Shown: positions 60,541 through 64,000 of the stretch, piece by piece | How positions within the stretch are numbered: the first letter of the stretch is position 1 | How the letters are laid out: each line of letters starts with the position of its first letter | Made by a program: the position numbers and the translations under genes | The notes under the pieces: model-generated | Told to the model about the DNA's origin: nothing | The model's database searches: none | What the model saw: the letters and a program-made list of their open reading frames with translations, nothing else | Source: Talinum fruticosum | Lineage: Eukaryota > Streptophyta > Magnoliopsida > Caryophyllales > Talinaceae | Direction of reading: 5' to 3' | Assembly: GCA_021018815.1 (NCBI GenBank) | Contig: JAITYX010000028.1 | Coordinates: 2,648,501-2,712,500, forward strand | Length of the DNA stretch: 64,000 bases

Positions 60541-61000
60541 AATGGACATATTTAAGTTATTTTGTGACAGTCGGATCAATATGACCGAGACCGATTTCTC
60601 ATTCACGGCCCTATAGCTGGTGCCACTTATTAGTCATTGCTGGCTCTCACCGGCGCCGGCGTTGCTTGATAATCGGCCATGGATCTCGTCCAAACCAGTT
60701 TGTTTTACCTTTTTGGCCCGAAAGCTTTGCGGCAAAAAATAATCTTCTATTTTTCTGTTTTCTAACCATGAAATAACATCCCGAGATTTCTTTAAAATTA
60801 ATTCCTAAAATAAATGATTAATAAAAATCACCAATCATCATTTTACTTAAACTGTTTTAAAAATCAGATTCGAAAAGAAATAATCTTAATTAGAGGTGCA
60901 TCCCACTTTTAAAAATCATCTTAAAAAATAAACAAGAGCCGATGCTTCATCGGGAAACTTGATCCGACTGGTTCCCTATGGGAACCGGTCGTGATTCCTA

Positions 61001-61219
61001 CATATTCACATCAAAAATTTGCTTCTTTGCCACCATTTTACCCATCTATTCAAAATATAATATGTTGGCAATTTACGTAAAGTCTTTCCTTTCAAAATAC
61101 GCAATATATGGCAACAAAAAATACCTTCACATTCAAATATTTTATATGAACAATGCTCCAAAGCACGAGTGGAGGGGTCATATAACTTGTCTTTTTGTAA
61201 ACCTATTTTGACTATTATC
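61001..61219. other. AT-rich interval
   Basis: No gene or repeat recognised. Confidence 0.4.
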
Positions 61220-63191
61220 TATCATAATAATTAATAGACCTTCTTCTATTGCTTGTTTATCCTCGCCCTCACAATCCATAAAAGGATTCTACAACTCATC
61301 TTGAAGCTTATAAAAATTAGCATACGTATATATTTCACCTACATGCCCCTTTAAATCTTTGTTAGTCTTCAATATAAGCACATAAGAGGATGCTTCATTA
61401 TCTGCTGGCTATTGATTAAGCCTTCGCAACTCCATTATACTTTCAAATCGAATCCAAAATTCGATCAAACTCAAATGCAAATTTGTGAAATTACTAAAGA
61501 ATTGATTTTTACTTTCAGATCTTGATGTGGTTCTCAAGACTTCTCCAAAAGTAAATCCCTGAAATAGGCGGTATTCACATATCTCGTATATGATACAAAA
61601 TGCGACAATCATGAACTATTACGTAAATCAAAATATCGGATAACTGTTTTCCACCTTTGTTCAAATTCTATAGGAGCCTCTTAAATAGTACACACTCTTT
61701 GAGTCATGCAAGAAAGCCATTGTTACTATTTAAAGAGCATCCCACATTTTCATAAAGTTTTGTCATAATAAGACAAATGCAAAACCGATAGGTAGTCATT
61801 TGAAATTTTGCTTGTATTAGTACTTTCATTGCAGGATCTTGATCAATAATAAGACAAATGAGCGTCGGACCCCCTGTTGCATCTAAAACTTATCAAACAA
61901 TCACATAAATGATTTCGCTTTCTCATCCCCTAAGAATGCAAACCCAAATGTAACACGCAACCTATGGTTATCCAACCCAGATGAAAGGGACAAATACCAT
62001 TTTGTGTCTATTAGTATCATATGTTGTATCAAAAGAGACAACATCACCATATAGTGAATAATTCAGTCTTGCAATTGCATGTGGCTGAAACACATGTTTA
62101 AGTGTAACTATCAACATCCAACTCGTAGGCAAAATAAAATAATGGATGAACCTCCTACTTCCTCTTATAATTCTTGATAAACGTTATAGCAATGAAATCT
62201 TTGATAAATGATTTCAAGTTTTTTGAAAAGTTTTTCAAGTCATGTTTACTAAACATAACATTTTCAAAGTCACCAACTCACTCTTTAATGATGCAATGAG
62301 CTTTAGAAGGGTCGATATAAGCATGAGTAAGTTACTTGAATAAAGCCCTATGCATATTATTTACAACCTTATTAGACTTTAACAGGTGATGCTTCTTAGG
62401 AGTTGCTAGTAAATGTATATGACCTTCATGAAATTTGAAAAGAACATATGTATCATTGTTTTGAATTTTTAAAACTAATCATTGTATTACAACCCTCTCT
62501 AGTCGACTTTACTTTCCAATTAGGGTTCATATTCATTGAAATTTTCCTAAATCCTTGTTTAGAGAAAACAAAATACTTATATGAGCGGACACCTTCTTTA
62601 GTCTTCTTAGATCTTGATTTACGAACACTAAAACTAACATAATGAGCATAAGATTTATAGAATTCTCACGTTCTTTAACATTAGCAAACTTCAGCCCCTT
62701 TTTCGGTTTCAACTCCTCTTCACAAAAGGGTTTCAATTCCTTCGTAATATGTGAAGTACTTTTGCATTTTTGAGGTGTTTGAAGATCGTCACCCTCTTCT
62801 TAAGTATCTTCCATATAGAACCTACAAATAAAATTAATTTTAACTCTATTTAACAATTTTTTAAATTCAATACCAATCAAAACACACCAAATCGATGTCC
62901 ATTATAAAATTGACTAAGGCTAAATGTCAAATTTTGTTGGTTCATTTGCTTAATTTGATTAACTACTACCAAAACTAACACCAACCTCAAAATGAATTTT
63001 GTGTAATATGATTTCAATTGCATTGAATTTACACTCACCAAAAAAAGCCAACAACAAAAAAAATCATGAAAATTACCGATTAGGGTTCCGACAGGTGGAG
63101 GGGATGCGGGGAGGACGAAGGAAGAATTGAGGTTGGGCTGGTGAGGCGAGACTTCTAGGCAGCCGATAAATTCTAACTGGGCAGAATCCAT
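61220..63191 (-). pseudogene. FAR1/FHY3-related (FRS) gene or FAR1-type MULE transposase, broken
   Basis: A leader exon (ATG 63191, MDSAQLEFIGCLEV) ends at a GTAATT donor at 63076. The main exon begins after TTTGTAG at 62821. From 62814 it reads MEDT, a stop, then EEGDDLQTPQKC. The FAR1 DNA-binding region follows in shifted frames (ERENS..., SAHISILFSLNKDLGKF, GCNTMISFK at 62470-62500). The MULE transposase domain is at about 61660-62090: LNYSLYGDVVSFDTTYDTNR, GGPTLICLIIDQDPAMK and TYRFCICLIMTKLYEN. Near 61290 YANFYKLQDEL matches the typical post-transposase segment. FRS proteins are transcription factors derived from Mutator-like transposases (light signalling). Several stops make it a pseudogene. 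No terminal inverted repeats were found, so host gene and MULE cannot be told apart. Confidence 0.7.
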
Positions 63192-63199
63192 GGCTAGAG

Positions 63200-63640
63200 A
63201 GTATAGAGGGTAGAGAGAGGCGAGCAAGCGACACGGAGAGGTACGAAAGAGTGAGGCGAGAGGTGAGAGAGTGTCGGCGGGAGAGAATGAGTATGGAAAT
63301 AGGACAATGGCGAGTCCCGGCAATTCGAGAGAGCGAGAGGGAGAGGGAGAGGGAGAGGGAGAACGAGCGGGGTTTGGAAATGAAGGCGGGTGGTGAAAGG
63401 GTTGCAGCAGGTGGAGGGTGGCGTGAGGGGAGATACTCGAGAGAGAGAGAAGAGGAGAAACATGAGAATGAGAGAGCGATAAAGTGGTCGAGACCTCTTC
63501 CCCCTCCCAGCCAAAAAAATTCCTTTTTTAAAATAAAAATTTTCCTTTTTAATCTTAGCCTCCGATTTAAACTTGAATGGTCCAATTCTTGTGTGAGCAC
63601 TTAATGAGTAAACACATCTAAAGGGGAGGACTCACTTGAA
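63200..63640. repeat. GA/CT-rich leader region
   Basis: (GA)n runs at 63325-63365 and 63430-63475. On the minus strand this is a CT-rich 5' leader upstream of the FAR1-like gene. Long open frames here are low-complexity by-products. Confidence 0.6.
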
Positions 63641-63644
63641 CCCT

Positions 63645-63660
63645 CCCCTATATATATAGT
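63645..63660 (-). promoter_or_regulatory. TATA box upstream of the FAR1-like gene
   Basis: ACTATATATATAGGGG on the minus strand, about 450 bases upstream of the leader ATG and just before the CT-rich leader. Confidence 0.4.
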
Positions 63661-64000
63661 TATTAGTACAAAATAGACACATGTCCCCCTCTGTGGCCTT
63701 GTCCTTTCTCGATACAAAGCCACCCAAGCCTCGTCCGACTTTTCTCTTTTTTCTTTTTTATAAATTAGCAAAACTCAATTATTATCAAATAGGATAAAAG
63801 CAAGCCCTAAAAAGTCGTAATTAAAGTAATTATATCTAAACACGAGAAATAATAAAAAAATTAGGAAAATTAAATTTTAAAGCTATGCAAAAATAGTCTA
63901 GTTTTTGCAAAGTTAAACTTATTCTTAACTCCTAGCATCTTTCTTGATGCCTCCATAAATTTTTCTTAGTAATTGTGCTCTCGAGGTCTTTCAATTAATC
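63661..64000. other. AT-rich end of window
   Basis: No gene or repeat recognised. Confidence 0.4.

Noticed and set aside
59458..60555. Frames of 66-119 codons in the region after the Tat LTR
   Set aside because: AT-rich, Phe/Leu/Ser-rich, no domain, and not conserved in frame between the two diverged copies of the region.
63073..63604. Frames of 106-175 codons at 63.0-63.6 kb on both strands
   Set aside because: (GA)n/(CT)n low-complexity sequence. Only the short leader exon from 63191 has supporting splice context.

Overview
The window is plant nuclear heterochromatin, probably from a eudicot, made of nested LTR retrotransposons with two decayed plant genes. The evidence is Ty1/copia elements primed by initiator tRNA-Met, an Athila-type Ty3/gypsy element primed by tRNA-Asp, a Tat-type Ty3/gypsy element with two RNase H domains, a plant mobile domain gene and a FAR1/FHY3-type gene. 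I see no tRNA, rRNA, bacterial operon or CRISPR array and no clearly intact host gene.

Positions 1-39732 are a pile of related long-LTR copia elements. I assign them to the SIRE/Maximus lineage from the gag-pol order, LTRs of about 1.5 kb and an extra gene (here ORF3) after pol. A (1-5375, minus) is cut by the window edge and inserted in the RNase H end of a plus-strand relative (5376-6721). B (6986-17733, minus) is complete: two LTRs, primer site, gag, pol, ORF3, polypurine tract and a CACGT target duplication. It sits inside the 5' LTR of C (plus, 6722-6985 and 17734-28112). C carries a 2.3-kb tandem duplication of ORF3, polypurine tract and LTR head. D (28113-37250, plus) has both LTRs and gag-pol but has lost ORF3. 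E (37251-39732, plus) is an ORF3 tail plus 3' LTR.

Positions 39733-58435 are mainly the 3' half of a Tat-type gypsy element: RNase H, archaeal-type RNase H and integrase on the plus strand, then antisense genes. One antisense gene resembles the extra ORF of Tat elements (42260-43968). The other is a plant mobile domain gene with introns (44582-49810), split by a probable solo LTR (45059-47797). An Athila-like element (50032-56309) has a 5' LTR, primer site and gag, but ends in an inverted LTR copy instead of pol and a 3' LTR. This makes a 1.66-kb inverted repeat around gag. A polypurine tract and putative Tat LTR follow (56858-58435), then 345-bp tandem repeats and a diverged second copy of the LTR-like region (to about 61000). 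A broken FAR1-related gene lies on the minus strand at 61220-63191.

Three themes link the parts. ORF3 has its own conserved TATA box and CT-rich leader in four elements, so it looks like an independent transcription unit inside the retrotransposon. The copia LTRs share a two-hairpin module in U3, and this module is tandemly duplicated in A. Many frameshifts, the one-base gap in all four primer sites and an odd protease motif all fall at CAG/CTG/CCG/CGG (CHG) trinucleotides. They may therefore be base-calling errors on methylated DNA, so reading frames in the younger elements should not be called dead from this sequence alone.
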